A DNA stretch of 64,000 nt, taken from NCBI GenBank assembly GCA_963930655.1, contig OZ005608.1, forward strand, positions 9,610,001 to 9,674,000. Direction: 5' to 3'. Positions 46,253-58,923 of the stretch are shown one piece after another. The first letter of the stretch is position 1; every line of letters begins with the position of its first letter. The notes below the pieces were generated by a model that saw only the letters and a program-made list of their open reading frames with translations, was not told the origin of the DNA and did not search any database. The DNA is from Myrica gale (taxonomy: Eukaryota; Streptophyta; Magnoliopsida; Fagales; Myricaceae). The position numbers and the translations under genes are program-made.

Positions 46253-49200
46253 GCCCCTCAAGCTTGATGATGTATTTCAATCAATCCAAACTTGGTAACT
46301 AAAACTGAAAATTTATCAAATGATAAAGGCTTGGTAAGTAAATCTGCTAGCTGGTGATTAGTTGAAATTCCAAGAGTTCTCACTATCTTCTGCTGCACCA
46401 TATCACGAACCACATAACAATCAATGCCAATGTGCTTGGTTCTCTCATGAAACACGGGGTTTGCAGCAATATGTATAGCTGTCTTACTTTCACAGAACAA
46501 TAATGTCGGTTGAGAGAAGTGAATATGAAAATCAGCAAACAAATTGGTAAGCCACTTGAGCTCACAACATACTGCTTCAGCGGATGATCTACTTATTGTA
46601 ACTTGTTTCTTTGATTTCTAAGAAATCAAAGAGTCACCAAAAAACACAGCAAAACAAGTTATAGATCGTCTAGTGTCAGGGCAAGCTGCCCAATCTAAGT
46701 CCCATAAGCTGAACAGATGATTTGCTAGAAAGAAATATGCCTTTGCCAGGACTGCCTTTGACATAACGAAGTACTTTAAGAGCAGCTTCATGATAGGACT
46801 GCTGAGGTTTAGACAATAATTGGCTGAGTGTATTAACATCAAAACATATGGCAGATCATGTTATTGTCAAATACAAAAGTCCGCCTACTAATCTTCGATA
46901 TGCACTCGGATGAGTAAGGAGATCACCATCTGAATTATTCAACCTTTGATTACAATCCATAGGAACTTTGGTTGGCTTGGCTGCTAGCAAACCAACATTA
47001 GCAAGAACCTCCAATGTGTACTTCCTTTGACAAATAGAAATACTAGAAGAAGATCAAGCCACCTCGAGGCCAAGAAAAAACTTCAAAGACCCGAGATCCT
47101 TTAGCTTAAAACAAGAATCCAACCAAGTTTTAAGAGCAGTAATAGAAGTATTAGAATTGCTAACAATAATAATATCATCTACTTATACTAGAATAGCAAT
47201 AAAATCTGATCCAGTGAACTTGATGAACAAGGAATGGTCAGATTGAGACTGCTGAAAACCATACTGCAACAATGTATTGGAGAACTTTTGATACCGTTGT
47301 CAACTTACTTGTTTGAGACCATATAATGATTTTTGCATCTTACACACCCGTGTGTCACTAGGAAAAGAAAAACCAAGTGGAAGTTGATATACACTTCCTC
47401 ATCTAATTCACCATGCAAAAACACATTATTAACATCCATTTGACGTAAATCTCAGCTATGAACAACATCCAATGACAGCAAAATGACAACATCTATGAAC
47501 ATCATCTAACGGTAGTCAATTTTGAAATGATATAATCTCAACTATGAGCAACATCTAACGATAGTCAATTTTGCAACTGGAGAGAAAGTATCAAAATAGT
47601 CCACGCCTTCTTGTTGTGTGTATCCTTTAGCATCAAGCCGAGCCTTGTATCTTTGTAAACTACCATATGCTCGAAACTTACACTTCTAGACCCATTTACA
47701 CCCAATAGCTGACTTGTTAGGAGGTAAATCAGTCAACACCCATATTTGATTAGTTTCAAGAGCAATGATTTCTGCTTTCATAGCTTCTCTCCACAAAGAA
47801 TTTTTGACAGTCTCATGATAAAATTTTGATTCAACGTGATTTGATAAGGCTAAAGTGTATGCTTTGTGAGAAGGAGACAAATGAGAATATGAAATGACAT
47901 AAGAAATAGAATAAAGAGGTGGAACAACACCTATACTCAAATTAGGAACATAGTTGCATGTAATATTTTTGGCCAAATGACAGTGATAGTCTTGCAGGTA
48001 CACAGACTGCTTCTTGATTCTTGAGGACCTGCGACAAAGATCAGTAGAGGAAGGTGCTGATATAGGATTCAAATATGGAATTGATAATATGTTTGAAGTG
48101 GCAAAATGAGGAGTATCTGAAGTGGTAGAATGAGGAATATCTCTAGGTATATTCGAATTGATATGTGGAAGTGGTAGTGACAGATGAAATATGTAAATTT
48201 ATGTTGGGAGAAACCGAAGACTCATAAGCATCAGGTGAAGAATTATCATAAATGATGAACTAAATGACGTGATGTGAAAAGGAAACACATGTTCATGAAA
48301 AATAACATGTCTGGAGATGATGACATTTGAATTGTAAGGATCAAATAATTTGTAATATTTGATACTAGTGGGGTATCCAAGAAAAATGCAAGGGCTCGAG
48401 AAGAGAACTTATGTCTTGTGTGATTATGAGTAGAAATATAAGCTATGCATCCAAAAGTTAAAATATGATTATAAACTAGAAGCTTATCATATAAAACTTC
48501 AAAAGGGGATCTGTTTTGGAGTAATGAGGTGGGCATTCTATTTATGAGGTACACGACAGTGAGAAGACAATCACTCCAAAAAGGGATAGGCAAATGAGCT
48601 TGAAAACGTAGATATCTAGCTACATTTAAAAGATGTTGATGTTTTCTTTCAACAATGAAATTTTGTTGAGGAGTGTATGCACAACTCCTTTGATGCAAAA
48701 TACCATGTTGATTATAAAATGTTGGCATGCTGAATTCTAAACCATTATCTGACTGAATTGATTTAACAGTGATGTTAAATTGGTTTTTAACTATAAGACA
48801 AAAGGATTGCAGATAATTTTGATTTTCAGATTTGGCTTTTAAGAGATAAATCCATGTGGACCATAAGTAGTCATCAACAAGAGATAAAAAAAATATCTAA
48901 AACCATCATATGAAGAAGCATGAAATGATCCTCATATATCAGTGTAAAAGCTGAAATGCATGTTGAGTTTGAGAAGTACTAGAAGGAAAATGAAGTCTCT
49001 TTTGTTTGCTAAGATGACAAGTATCATAGTGTACATGATTATTGAAGAGGAAAAATCTGAAATTGGAAGAACAGACTTTATTTGCTGCAAATGTGAAGGA
49101 GAGAGATGTCCTAGGCGATAGTGCTATAGAACATCATATTGTTGAAGACTAAAGTTCCAGGAAGCAGATTTTCGAGAATCAAGAGGAGTTGTGGTAGGTT

Positions 49201-50837
49201 GCACAAGGTGATAAAGACCTTGAAAATTTTTAGCAACTCCAATCGTCTTTCAATGAGCAAGGGCCTGAATATAGCAAAAATCATGAAAGAATATTAGACA
49301 AGAAGATAACTCCGGAATTAACTTGCTTGCTGAAATGAGATTGACATTAAAATTGGGAACAAACAGAACAATTTTAAGAACAAAACTAGAACTGAATTTA
49401 ATTGTGCCAATGTGAGTAGCAATGACAAATTGGTTGTTTGGTAGCTTGATTTTCAGGTGTATGGTGGAATCAATGGTGGTTAGAGAACTGACCATATGGT
49501 CGGTAGCCCCAGTATCAAGAATCTAAGAGTGAAAATTGGATTGACACTGATTTGAAAAAGAGGGACTGTCAGAAGAAAAAGTACCTGAGAAATTAGGAAC
49601 AAGTGAATAAGACGATGAAGGAATTGAGACATGGTTAATCGAAGGTGAATTAAAATTTGAGAACAACATATTCTGTTGTTGATGAGAAGATATGAAGTTC
49701 TGACACTGCTCTTGGATGAGTGATAAACCGGGAGTTGAACTGAGATCCTGATCAAGAGCAACATTGTGAGCAAAGGTGCTGTCATGTGCATTACTTTCTT
49801 TGGTGAACTTAAATCCTAGTGGAAACCTGTGGAGCCAATGACACTTGTCCAGGGTATGACCAATCTTCCCATAGTATGTACACAATGGCTTAGAAGAGGA
49901 TTTTCTACCATAAGATCGTGGAGATGCTGACTTAATGATCATAGCAGCAAAATCAGACAAAGAAATGGTATTAACCCCTAGTTGACTTCCTCTTGAACAA
50001 CAAGAGAAAAAAAACCTTATTGATTGGTGGTAGGGGATCGGATAATAACATTTGACCTCTGATATGCGAAAACTAATCATCAAGGCCCATGAGGGATTGA
50101 AGCACAAACTCACGTTCTTGGCCAGAGATAATGATTTGGTAGCCTTGCACTCTAAACCACAAACACACGCCTCAATAGGGGAAAAAGTCTGCAACTCTTC
50201 CTAATGCATTTCCAACTTCGTAAAGTAGTTGCTGACAGAGGTAACATCCTGATAGAGAGCAGCAAAATTCTTTTTGGTGTGAAAGATTCTTGGACTATTA
50301 GATTGAGTAAATCGTTCTTGAAGGTCATTCCAAACGTGATGGGCTGAGTCAGTATAGAGAACAGAACTAGTAATATCCTTGGATATGGAATTCATCAACC
50401 AGGATGTGACCATCAGATTGCATCTAACTCATGCAAAATGAGAAGAACTGTCTTGCCTGGGTTTGGGGAGACTCCCATCGATGAAGCCAAGCTTGTTCTT
50501 GATGGTGAGAGACTTGATCATGGATCGACTCCATGTATAGTAGTTGTGTGCCCCAAGAAGAGGCTGAGAAACCAGAACAACACATGGATTCTCGAATGAT
50601 GTAGAAATAGCAAATTAGAGAGATTTTCATCCATAAGAACAGAGATGTGAGGAACTGAAGAAAAAATTGGATTGACGTGAGGGTGTGAGACTGGATTCAG
50701 AGGTTAATTTGTAGGAGAGTGAGGTTGTGAATTTTGGGAAAGCTGATAGTTTTTTTTTCCGTAACATGGAGCAAAGAAAACAGAATGAAGTGAAGAAGAG
50801 GATTGCGTAAGTTTTCAATTTTGCTCTGATACCATTT

Positions 50838-50977
50838 CACACTATGGTCTCTATAAATGCGCAAGTGATTTTATTTAATGTAACAGTGACTTATATACAG
50901 AGGAATCAGCTATAACGTATTCAGCTAATTAACAGACTCAACCAACTTCTATAACTAATCTTCAGTTACTGTAATAG
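50838..50977 (-). repeat. 5' LTR of the copia element
   Basis: About 140 bp, paired with the copy at 46112-46252 and bordered by the tRNA primer-binding site. The exact outer ends and the 5-bp target duplication are not clear. Confidence 0.85.
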
Positions 50978-51362
50978 CAGTCGTTAACAGTCGATGAGAA
51001 CTAAGGAGATATTGAAGAAATTGTAAACCTCAGCTGACTCACGCTAAATAATTAGGAACCTTTAGTCTCGTATCCATTGACAATTAGCGACAAATAAGCT
51101 ATTGCAGTGGCCAACTCTAAATGGTGGAAAACTTCGTAGATAAACTACATGATGTCAAACTTCAGAGTATTGAGTTAGAATTTTGAAGTACGCTGCTACG
51201 ATAAATTTGGTTAATCATCAAACAATCTGTCGCAGTGGCCTCACTGAAAGACGTGCAAATTTCAGTTGCAAAGGCCCGGCAGAATGGTTGAAACCAAGAA
51301 ACTTTATACAGATTGATGAAAATACAAAATACCCAGGATTTGTCATTCTAAGATGAGAAGAA

Positions 51363-52285
51363 TTAATCCCCACTGGCACATCCCTTGCAGCCACAATGGA
51401 CACACTCGATAACTTTTTCCTCTCTCAGGTGCTTTGGCACTCGGCACACGCATGTGGTAGCAAAATTGTGATCCCGTGGTTGTATGCAGCGTAAGCAGCA
51501 GAGACGTTCATAACCCGGCTGCAATATAACCGGCAACCATGAGGTTAAAAAAGAGCTCAGGAATGTAAAACTTCTGAGGAATGAATATTCAACAAACAAA
51601 GGGCGATGTTTACTTGATCTTCCAAGGTAGTCCTACCCTCTAAAACCTTCTGTCAACTATTTCCTCAGTCATAGCATTAATATGAATAGGCCACTAGTGT
51701 TTGCCCAAAACAAAATACCCTAGCAAGATCATAATAAAGATATGGGTTAACCATCTTGAGTGAGTATCCTTTTTTCCCCTGCTCACTTTACTTCAGCTGA
51801 GCACATATGAATAGGTCAAAAGTTTTGGAATGTGTCAGCATGTATGTCCAATCAAGAGATACTTGCCGCTAAAAACATCTAGGTAAAAGAGAACTTCGAA
51901 CCTTTTTCCATTTTGCAATTAGATTGCGGTCAGCATAGCCTTGGTCCAAACAGAACTCATACAGTTCCTTGGATATTTCCTTCCTCCGGTGGTAAAGGTC
52001 AAAGATGTAGCGACTCTTCTGATGTGCCAATTTGAAAATAGGCCATAATCCCTCACATTTTCTCTTACCATCATGCGGATCATTCTCAGCTGCACAAATA
52101 ATAAAGAATATACAACAGTAAGTTTCACAAAGCTCGGTGAACCATATGGGAGTTTAAAGAACAGAAAAAAGTCACCAAGTTATGCACTCACCTTCTCTCA
52201 TCTTCGCTTGCAGTTCACGAAGAGTCGGCTCAATTAATTCCCAGCCCTCTGGGTATCTAACACGATTTGTTTTCACCTTTGGCAT
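51363..52285 (-). CDS. BUD31: BUD31 spliceosome protein, 145 aa
   Basis: Three exons on the minus strand: 52285-52192, 52089-51902 and 51518-51363. They total 438 nt, 145 residues plus stop, exactly the usual BUD31 length. The start reads [20 protein letters not shown]. The middle exon has [40 protein letters not shown] and [18 protein letters not shown]. The last exon has the zinc-binding cysteine cluster: [30 protein letters not shown] and [19 protein letters not shown]31 (G10/Cwc14) is a core component of activated spliceosomes and is almost invariant in eukaryotes, so the call is very safe. All splice phases fit and no residue looks abnormal. A 5' UTR intron with an acceptor near 52297 (GTTAACAG before GTAAAAG) is likely. 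Confidence 0.97.
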
Positions 52286-53650
52286 TCTTTTACCTGTTAA
52301 CATAGCAAAATACGACCATTACCTAAATTGATATAAATTGACAGACCTTCTTTCTAGTAATTTCATGATACCATTTAATATTTGAACGTGATGTATAGAG
52401 GAAACTGTCACATAAATCTTACAAGCATCCACTTCTTCCTTGTGAACCATATCACATCCCGAATTTGATGAAATATGATATATTGAGACAGCATTTTGCT
52501 ACAAAAATTAGCTTAGACAAAAAAATCAGCATTTGTTTCAAAATACGACTCGCCTACACTATTCCCCAGAACATTTCTTGAACCTAAGGCGTTCTGGGTA
52601 AATCATTCTGAACAACTAGGTAGATAAACACTTGGGGGATTCACGATGTAAGACCTTCATACAACATGTAGGGATACCTATAGACTACACTTGCTCGAGC
52701 TCGGCTCGACTAAAATCTACCAAGATCTAACTCGGCTCGAGCTTGACTTCAAATCGGCTTAAAAAAAAACCAGAAAACGATTTGGGGAAGAATCCATAAT
52801 TACCTTTTCTTAAAAATCAAGAAATCAGCACCTTTCGCCAACTTCCTAAGCGATCAAACACTCCTGCACGAATACAAATAGGATCAAAGATAACGAGAAA
52901 TCTGCGCCACCTTCGACCGCGGTGATGCTCGAGTCTCCACCTACAACGCTGCTTCCGCAGTTTTTCAAGTCAAAATTGCATATTCACTGAGAGAGCGAGG
53001 CTCTTCCGTCAGAGAAGAAAGACAGGAGCTGAGGCGGCCGAGATGAACGAAAGGAGAGGGTGGCGTTAAGAGTTGAAGCATGAATTAGGGCAAAAATGAG
53101 TGAAAGACCATCATATACCCATTACCCATTGTTTTTTTTTTTCCAAGTCCCATTACCCATTGTTTAAAACATATGTTATAACTATTGATTCAGGGGTAAA
53201 TAAGTAATAATAAAAAGAATTAATGTCATCAGTAAATATTTCTACCCACCGTTTCAAAATATTAACCTTAATTTCAGCTATCAGTAAATAAAAGTGTTGT
53301 AATAACAATGACAATAGCCTCAAAGAAAGTTGGGAAATTAAAAAACTTATTGACTAAAATTTTATGAAGTAATTGTACTCACGGTCCTTGAGTATATGAA
53401 AACAAGTATATTAATAATATAGTTAAATTACTCCAGCAGTTCTTGGTATTTGAGTTATTCCTAGATTATTTCTTAGGGTAAACTTTTCCCTACAGATATT
53501 CCTGCGGTTTGGACCGAATCTCATTCACATCCCAAAGTTAACTTGTTTAACAAAATTACAAACGTGGATAACTTCTAACACGTCATATTCATCTATAATT
53601 AGACATGAGTCATAGTTGTTGACTAGGCTAGTCTATAATCAGCCACGCCA
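52286..53650 (-). promoter_or_regulatory. BUD31 5' leader and promoter region; AT-rich flank
   Basis: The stretch 52286-52300 is the end of the leader, directly before the ATG on the minus strand. A more GC-rich block at about 52860-53060, with GAGAG and CGCGG motifs, looks like the first untranslated exon and core promoter of BUD31. From 53090 on, only AT-rich sequence is seen, including a duplicated CCCATTACCCATTGTTT at about 53118 and 53149. Confidence 0.4.
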
Positions 53651-53947
53651 TTAGGTATTTCGGGATTCAGGGTTATCGCGGAAGAGTTTCAACAGGAAAG
53701 AGATGTCGTGGATGTTTCCAAGGCCATCGAAGAGGAGGAGCCTAGAACAGGCAAAAGGGTGATCGGCTTTCCTGGAAACTTCGAGGACACGAATGGAATT
53801 GTACCTAGACTTGAACTTGACGAGGATCTTGACGTCCTCGATGGGAATGTCGTCGTCTTGGGTATTAGTTATGGACGAGGAAGAGTGATGGGTATGCTGG
53901 GATTTGGCTGTTTTTAGTGGTTGTTTGAGGCAGAGGCGGATTGGCAT
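53651..53947 (-). pseudogene. Spermidine-synthase-like protein, N-terminal fragment
   Basis: The minus-strand frame starts MPIRLCLKQPLKTAKSQ and contains VKFKSRYNSIRVLEVSRKAD, then HPFACSRLLLFDGLGNIHDI and SFLLK. This resembles the opening of plant spermidine-synthase-like (SAM-dependent) proteins, where a beta-rich N-terminal domain reads ...YN.I.VLE......SR.LLLDG..NIHS... The frame then stops after LFRDNPESRNT, and the catalytic methyltransferase-fold domain is not seen downstream. It is probably a 5' piece left by duplication or deletion. A short gene with a missed downstream exon is less likely. Confidence 0.45.
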
Positions 53948-55002
53948 GTGGGATGGATTAAGGTTTGTAGGGGTAGGTTGGTGAGGATAACGTTTGGAGA
54001 TTTGACATGGGTAGCGGATTAAAGGTTGGATTTAGTGGGAAATTAGCCCAATTGAGGTTTGCCAGACTTGGAGGTTAGGTACCACTAGCGACATCTGCGC
54101 ATTGGAGAGTGAGATCCTGTGTCGATAATTTACACAGGATATACGGAAGGGACGACCTAACCAGTAGTCCAGTAGACTTTAGAATGAATCACCAATTATC
54201 TTTCATAGAGGATACTTTCTGGTTTTCTTTTGAGTAGATTAGCCGACCCATTTTCTCCTCCATTCTCTCGTCGTTCCGAAGCTAAGCACGCCTCCTATGT
54301 TTCTCCATTTCTCGACTCTGTCAATGTTATTTGCATCAAGATAAATGATCATCAATTTTCTTTTTTGTTAATCAGATTATAATTCCATTTTTCATTTGGG
54401 TATGATTGATTATGGATGGGTACGACGTATTAGACGTTATCTACGTGTGCAATTCCTTAAACAAGTTAACGTTAAGATGATAATGAGATTCAGTCCAAAC
54501 AACAAGGATACTTGTAGGAAAAAGTTTACCCTAAGGACCAATCTAGAAATAGCTCAAACCATAAGGATTGTTGGAGTAATTTAGTCTAATAATATTTTTG
54601 TTTAGATAGTTTCCAATCTCATTCCCTCATTGATATTTTGGGTCCAAATTTTTTAACTAAAATGATGATGTGACATATCACGTGTCAATATGTGGTCATG
54701 TGGCATGTTGCGTGTCTTATATCTTAATAAATTTACAATTATAATACATACAATTAATAAAAAAAATTAAATTTAATAAAAATAAATTTAAAAATAAAAA
54801 TATATTATACTTTTATTTATATTTAAGGAAGGTGAATTGGATGAAGAGTCATCACCATCCCTATGTTGGATAAAAGGTTCGTCACGTATCCATATGTAAA
54901 CATAGTCTCTATTTAGACCCATATGAAGTTTTACCATGAGCGATTGTATCCATTCTGAAATTTGTTAAGCTTTCAAGAAGATAGAATATAGTTTTTTCTT
55001 TC
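53948..55002. other. Intergenic, no gene recognised
   Basis: Only short frames without family resemblance. About 54660-54720 carries two related phrases (GACATATCACGTGTC, GGCATGTTGCGTGTC). From 54720 to 54840 the DNA is almost all A and T. Confidence 0.35.
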
Positions 55003-55993
55003 TGTAATTTTATAGTTTGCCTCCTAAGTATGGTGCAAAATCAATCTCACCCCCTAAGTATGAAAACAAAGATTTACGTCCTCTAATTTTTAAAAATATC
55101 AATTTACACCTCCCGTCCAAATCACCAAGACAAAATTTTAAAAATAATTAAAAATTTGAGAAATAAATAGGTTATTGAAATAGAGTTTCAATAGTTTTGT
55201 TTAAAAAATATATATTTTTTAAATATCATTTTTAATTTTTTTGGGGTAAACTCATAGTTAGCCCCCTATGTTTGGGCAAAAATCATAGTTAGCCCCATAT
55301 TTTTGAATCCAACAATTTGATACCCATAACTTTCAAAACCTATCAATCTTCGCCCCCATCTAAATTAGACGTTAAATCAAACGGAAAAGCATGAAAAATG
55401 ACCAAAATACCCCTCCAAAATAAAATTACTAAAAAAAAATAAAAAAATTCATTAAAAATAAAAAATGATATTTTTTCAAAAATGATATTTTTTCAAAAAT
55501 TAATATTTTTAAATAAAACTATATTGAAATATTTCAATAATATATTTATTTTAATTTATTTCTTAAATTTATATTTATATTTTATTTTATTTTAAGTTTT
55601 TAGCTTTGGAGGGGCATTTCGGTCATTTTGCATGAATTTCCGTCAGACTTAACACCTGATTTAGACGGAGGGCTAAGTTTGATAGGTTGTGAAAGTTATG
55701 AGTCTCAAATTGTTGGATTGAAAAATAGGGAGCTAACTTGATTTTTGCCCAAACATAGGGGGCTAACTATGAGTTTACCCCAATTTTTTTACTTTTTTAA
55801 TATTTATAGTAGTTTTATCTTAGAGGGGCATTTCGGTCATTTTGCATGCCTTTCGTCTAACTCAATTGCTAATTTGGATAGGCGGGCATACATTGGTGAT
55901 TTTTGAAAGTTAGAGGACGTAAATCATCGTTTTCATAGTTAGGGGGTGAGATTGATTTTCCGTCATACTTATGAGGCGACTATGACATTACCG
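55003..55993. mobile_element. Outer inverted-repeat element interrupted by a second one
   Basis: The left arm (GTAATTTTATAGTTTGCCTC ... CAATCTCACCCCCTAAGTAT ... ATTTACGTCCTCTAA) is answered on the right by its reverse complement (TTAGAGGACGTAAATCATCG ... TAGTTAGGGGGTGAGATTG ... GAGGCGACTATGACATTACC). Arms exceed 100 bp. Its own length without the inner insert would be about 440 bp. The exact ends and target duplication are uncertain. Confidence 0.7.
55243..55781. mobile_element. Inner Mutator-type MITE with perfect 9-bp target duplication
   Basis: The left end is GGGGTAAACTCATAGTTAGC and the right end is its reverse complement GCTAACTATGAGTTTACCCC, part of inverted arms well over 100 bp. The 9-mer AATTTTTTT flanks both sides (55234-55242 and 55782-55790). 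Leading G bases, long arms and a 9-bp duplication fit a Mutator-derived non-autonomous element. The core is AT-rich and non-coding, with a local repeat (AATGATATTTTTTCAAA twice at about 55466-55500). Confidence 0.88.
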
Positions 55994-57255
55994 CTTTGTT
56001 CTTTGATATCTCGAGATATATCAAGTTCTTTTCATTCTTGTTTTTAAACATTTTGAAGCAAAATGTAGTGGTTTGTCACATTTCCAACAAACAGCTTTAT
56101 TTTTTTAAAAATGGTTTTTTATTTGGTTTATTGAAGGATTTAAAGGATTTAAAACATGAATTTTGTTGTTAGTTAATTTAGAACAAAATATTACCAAAAT
56201 ATTAGAAATACTACCGAACGGAATACTAGAAAAAATTAATACTACAGGAGCAATACTAAAAAGAATCAGCCATGAAGGTCGTATAAGAAATTCTATTTTA
56301 TTAGGGAAAACTTTATAAACAACTACTAAAGATTTTAAACAAATATTTTTAGCGAAGAAATTCTACATTTATCACAAAAAGTATTATCGCAGCAAACCTA
56401 ATTGCGCCGCTAAAAATACTTTTTATGCGACAAAAATATTGTTTCGTTGCAAGACTTTAAAGTACACATTTTTTTATTTGTATTTTTCGTATTTTAATAG
56501 AAAATTTATTGAAAGTGCATATTATAAGTTTTGATAGTACAATGTCTTAAAGCAAATAATATATGGGTATCCTGATGATAATTGGAAGTATTGTAAAAGC
56601 CTATTTTTTTGTAAACAAATTTTAAGCGTCCCAAGTACATTACTCTAGCTTTATTAATTGAAGCAAAGGCTTTGACATTAATGTGATTAATTTCTTTCAT
56701 GAAATTAATTAAGAGAGAGCGGTACAAAACGTCATAAAGTTGTATGTATTAGCCAAGTTTGCTTTGAGAAACATATTAACTTATACACATCAGCTTGACT
56801 TATTGGTTACAAGGTTTATAATATCAAAAAGCCACTCTAACTACATTGTCACCTTTAATTAATAATGTCTAAGTGTAAATTCAAGAAACGAGGGCATGAT
56901 GATCTTTCAAGAATTGTTTGCCCTAATGCACGCTTCCATCAATAGTTGTAAAACAAACCTATCTCCTAGGCACTCGCCTCTACTCTTTTCTCCTAGCACC
57001 ATCTCCCTTACCCTCCCTATCTACTCGCTTTGATAACTTTCTCACTCATTTTTTTTTTGCTTGTGCGAGTAAACTGAAAATGAATCCCAAACTTTTTTCA
57101 TGGATTGAAAGCCATGGCTTTAGAGTGAAAAACGAGTTTGGCGGCTTTGGAGGGCATGGGAGGGTGACACGAATGGCCGTTGGTAGAGAAGAGGCGTTGA
57201 AGCTATGGGCGTCCGACGATGTTTTGTGGTCGACAGAGCGGTCTCTAAGATAATT
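55994..57255. other. No gene recognised; CACTA-like scraps
   Basis: About 56350-56450 (TTTTTAGCGAAGAAATTC, GCGCCGCTAAAAATACTTTT, TGCGACAAAAATATTG) resembles sequence near the ends of plant CACTA elements. The 57046-57285 minus frame is open but unassigned. The rest is AT-rich. Confidence 0.35.
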
Positions 57256-58229
57256 CACTACAAGAAAATGCACTTTGGGTCTCAAAAAATTTTGTCACCC
57301 AAAGTGCATATTTTGTCACCAAAGGTTTTGGGTGGCAAAACCGAGTTGTAACCCGGTTTTTCACCTGTTTGTTGCCATTGTCTGCGATTTCCCCCTTTCA
57401 TTCCTTGAAAAGACCGTCCAGACGAATTTAAGTGCGTGCAAACGCATTTGTCTCTAATTTTTTTAGGGAAATCATTGCCACTTAAAATTCCACATCCGTC
57501 CCCACATGTTTAAAAGCGTCCGCACAGATTCACACCCTAAATGACATCATTTTGCATCCCAACACGACAACTTTCTTCATATACTTGCAAACAAATGATT
57601 ATAAACGAAAACATTTGGAACGGTCAGGATAAACGTCTGCATGTGTTAAAATTCTGGACGACATAGTTTTGCAACCCAACACGACATCGTATCGTCGTTT
57701 ACTTGCAAGCAAATGATATTTAACAATCACATCCGGACGGCACTTAAAGCGTCCACACATTTTTTTTAAAACTATACGACACTGTTTGAGGTCACAGTAA
57801 CTGTTCGGACGCGTAACCATGCGTTTGAACATTTTTTGACAAACTAATTTTATCTATAACTCATATCATTCAATTTCTTACCAATTTTTAAATAACCCAA
57901 GTATGTTGATAATAAATATAAACTTAAGTGAGTTGATGAAAAGTATACAGTCATAGATATAATTACAAGTGTTTTGAAGATCCATATATTAACATAAATA
58001 ACCTAAGTGTGTTAAATAGTTTTGAGGTTTGAAAAAGTGTCACGAAAAGAGAAACACAACATAAATTAACATGTTTAAGTATGGATGAATAAATAGAAAT
58101 ACCCATAAACTAACCATAAATATCCATGTCCAAAATATAAACCAAATATACAACTATATGAAATGTCCAAAATATAAATAACATAACTAAAATAAAATAA
58201 CATAACATAATGATCATGGGAGCTACTTA

Positions 58230-58923
58230 TCGGCGAGCCGTAGAACACCACATACTTTCTTCATGTGCTCCTCCATATCTCCGATCTCCCTCATGAGGGC
58301 TTGCAACTGTATCGAAGATACCTTGACCTATAGATTAGACCGAACTGATTCCACTTTCTTCCTTAACTGAGAGCCCGGCTGGCCAACCTTAGTATCCAGA
58401 GTCGTGAGTCGAGCACTGATATCACTGAGCACCTGCTGAATGGGCTACATCACCGCTCAAACTGTAGCACTCAACTCCGTCTTCAAATCCTCCACCAAGT
58501 GATCTACCCATGTTGTTTGCTCTATCTGATGTCCCTGGGTCAAGCTCTGACCGGGATCCCCCTCTTTAGACTGTGGATGCTGCTCGTGATGTCTCAAAGC
58601 AGCTGTCGCACCTGCTGTCGACGTGTCTGAGCTATAGACCGCGACAGTATAGTCTTATTGATGGCCAAAAGTTGATGTCTTTTTCACATGTTTGCGCCCT
58701 CAGGTACTAACATCGCATGGAGGAACTGTGTCAATAGAATTCCGTACGACAACGAATCTAACTCATGTGAAAGGCATTTTGGTTGGACTGTCATGAATAT
58801 TACGCATCCAGATCTACTAGTGTCCTGTGTGCCACCAACAACATCAGCTTGGCCCGGTGAATCGAACACTCTGTAGTGTGCTTATTCAAGTCGATGAAGT
58901 ATGATGACTCATTATTAGCCCAA
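58230..58923 (-). pseudogene. Plant transposon-protein ORF, C-terminal part
   Basis: Reading the minus strand down from 58923, frames include PKCLSHELDSLSYGILLTQF then LHAMLVPEGANM. This resembles the end of the 'putative plant transposon protein' domain (a ...LPYG.LIT.IL... block). Below it, in a broken frame, is coiled-coil-like sequence (STRLTTLDTKV-like and REIGDMEEHMKKVCGVLRL) ending near 58230. Several stops interrupt it. The N-terminal part is at 60640-61157, beyond the LTR. Confidence 0.4.

Larger units (their letters stand above)
46112..50977 (-). mobile_element. Ty1/copia LTR retrotransposon, broken fossil
   Basis: The element lies on the minus strand, between the convergent PHD and BUD31 genes. 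Its 5' LTR is about 50838-50977 and its 3' LTR about 46112-46252. A primer-binding site complementary to initiator Met tRNA (TGGTATCAGAGC on the minus strand) lies at about 50822-50836. Parts in copia order are gag with a CCHC-type knuckle region (about 50.4-49.5 kb), integrase (about 49.0-48.2 kb), reverse transcriptase (about 48.1-46.6 kb) and RNase H (about 46.54-46.26 kb). The LTRs are about 90% identical by eye, implying an insertion some millions of years old at usual plant rates. The coding region is broken in many places, more than ten by a rough count. Confidence 0.88.
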
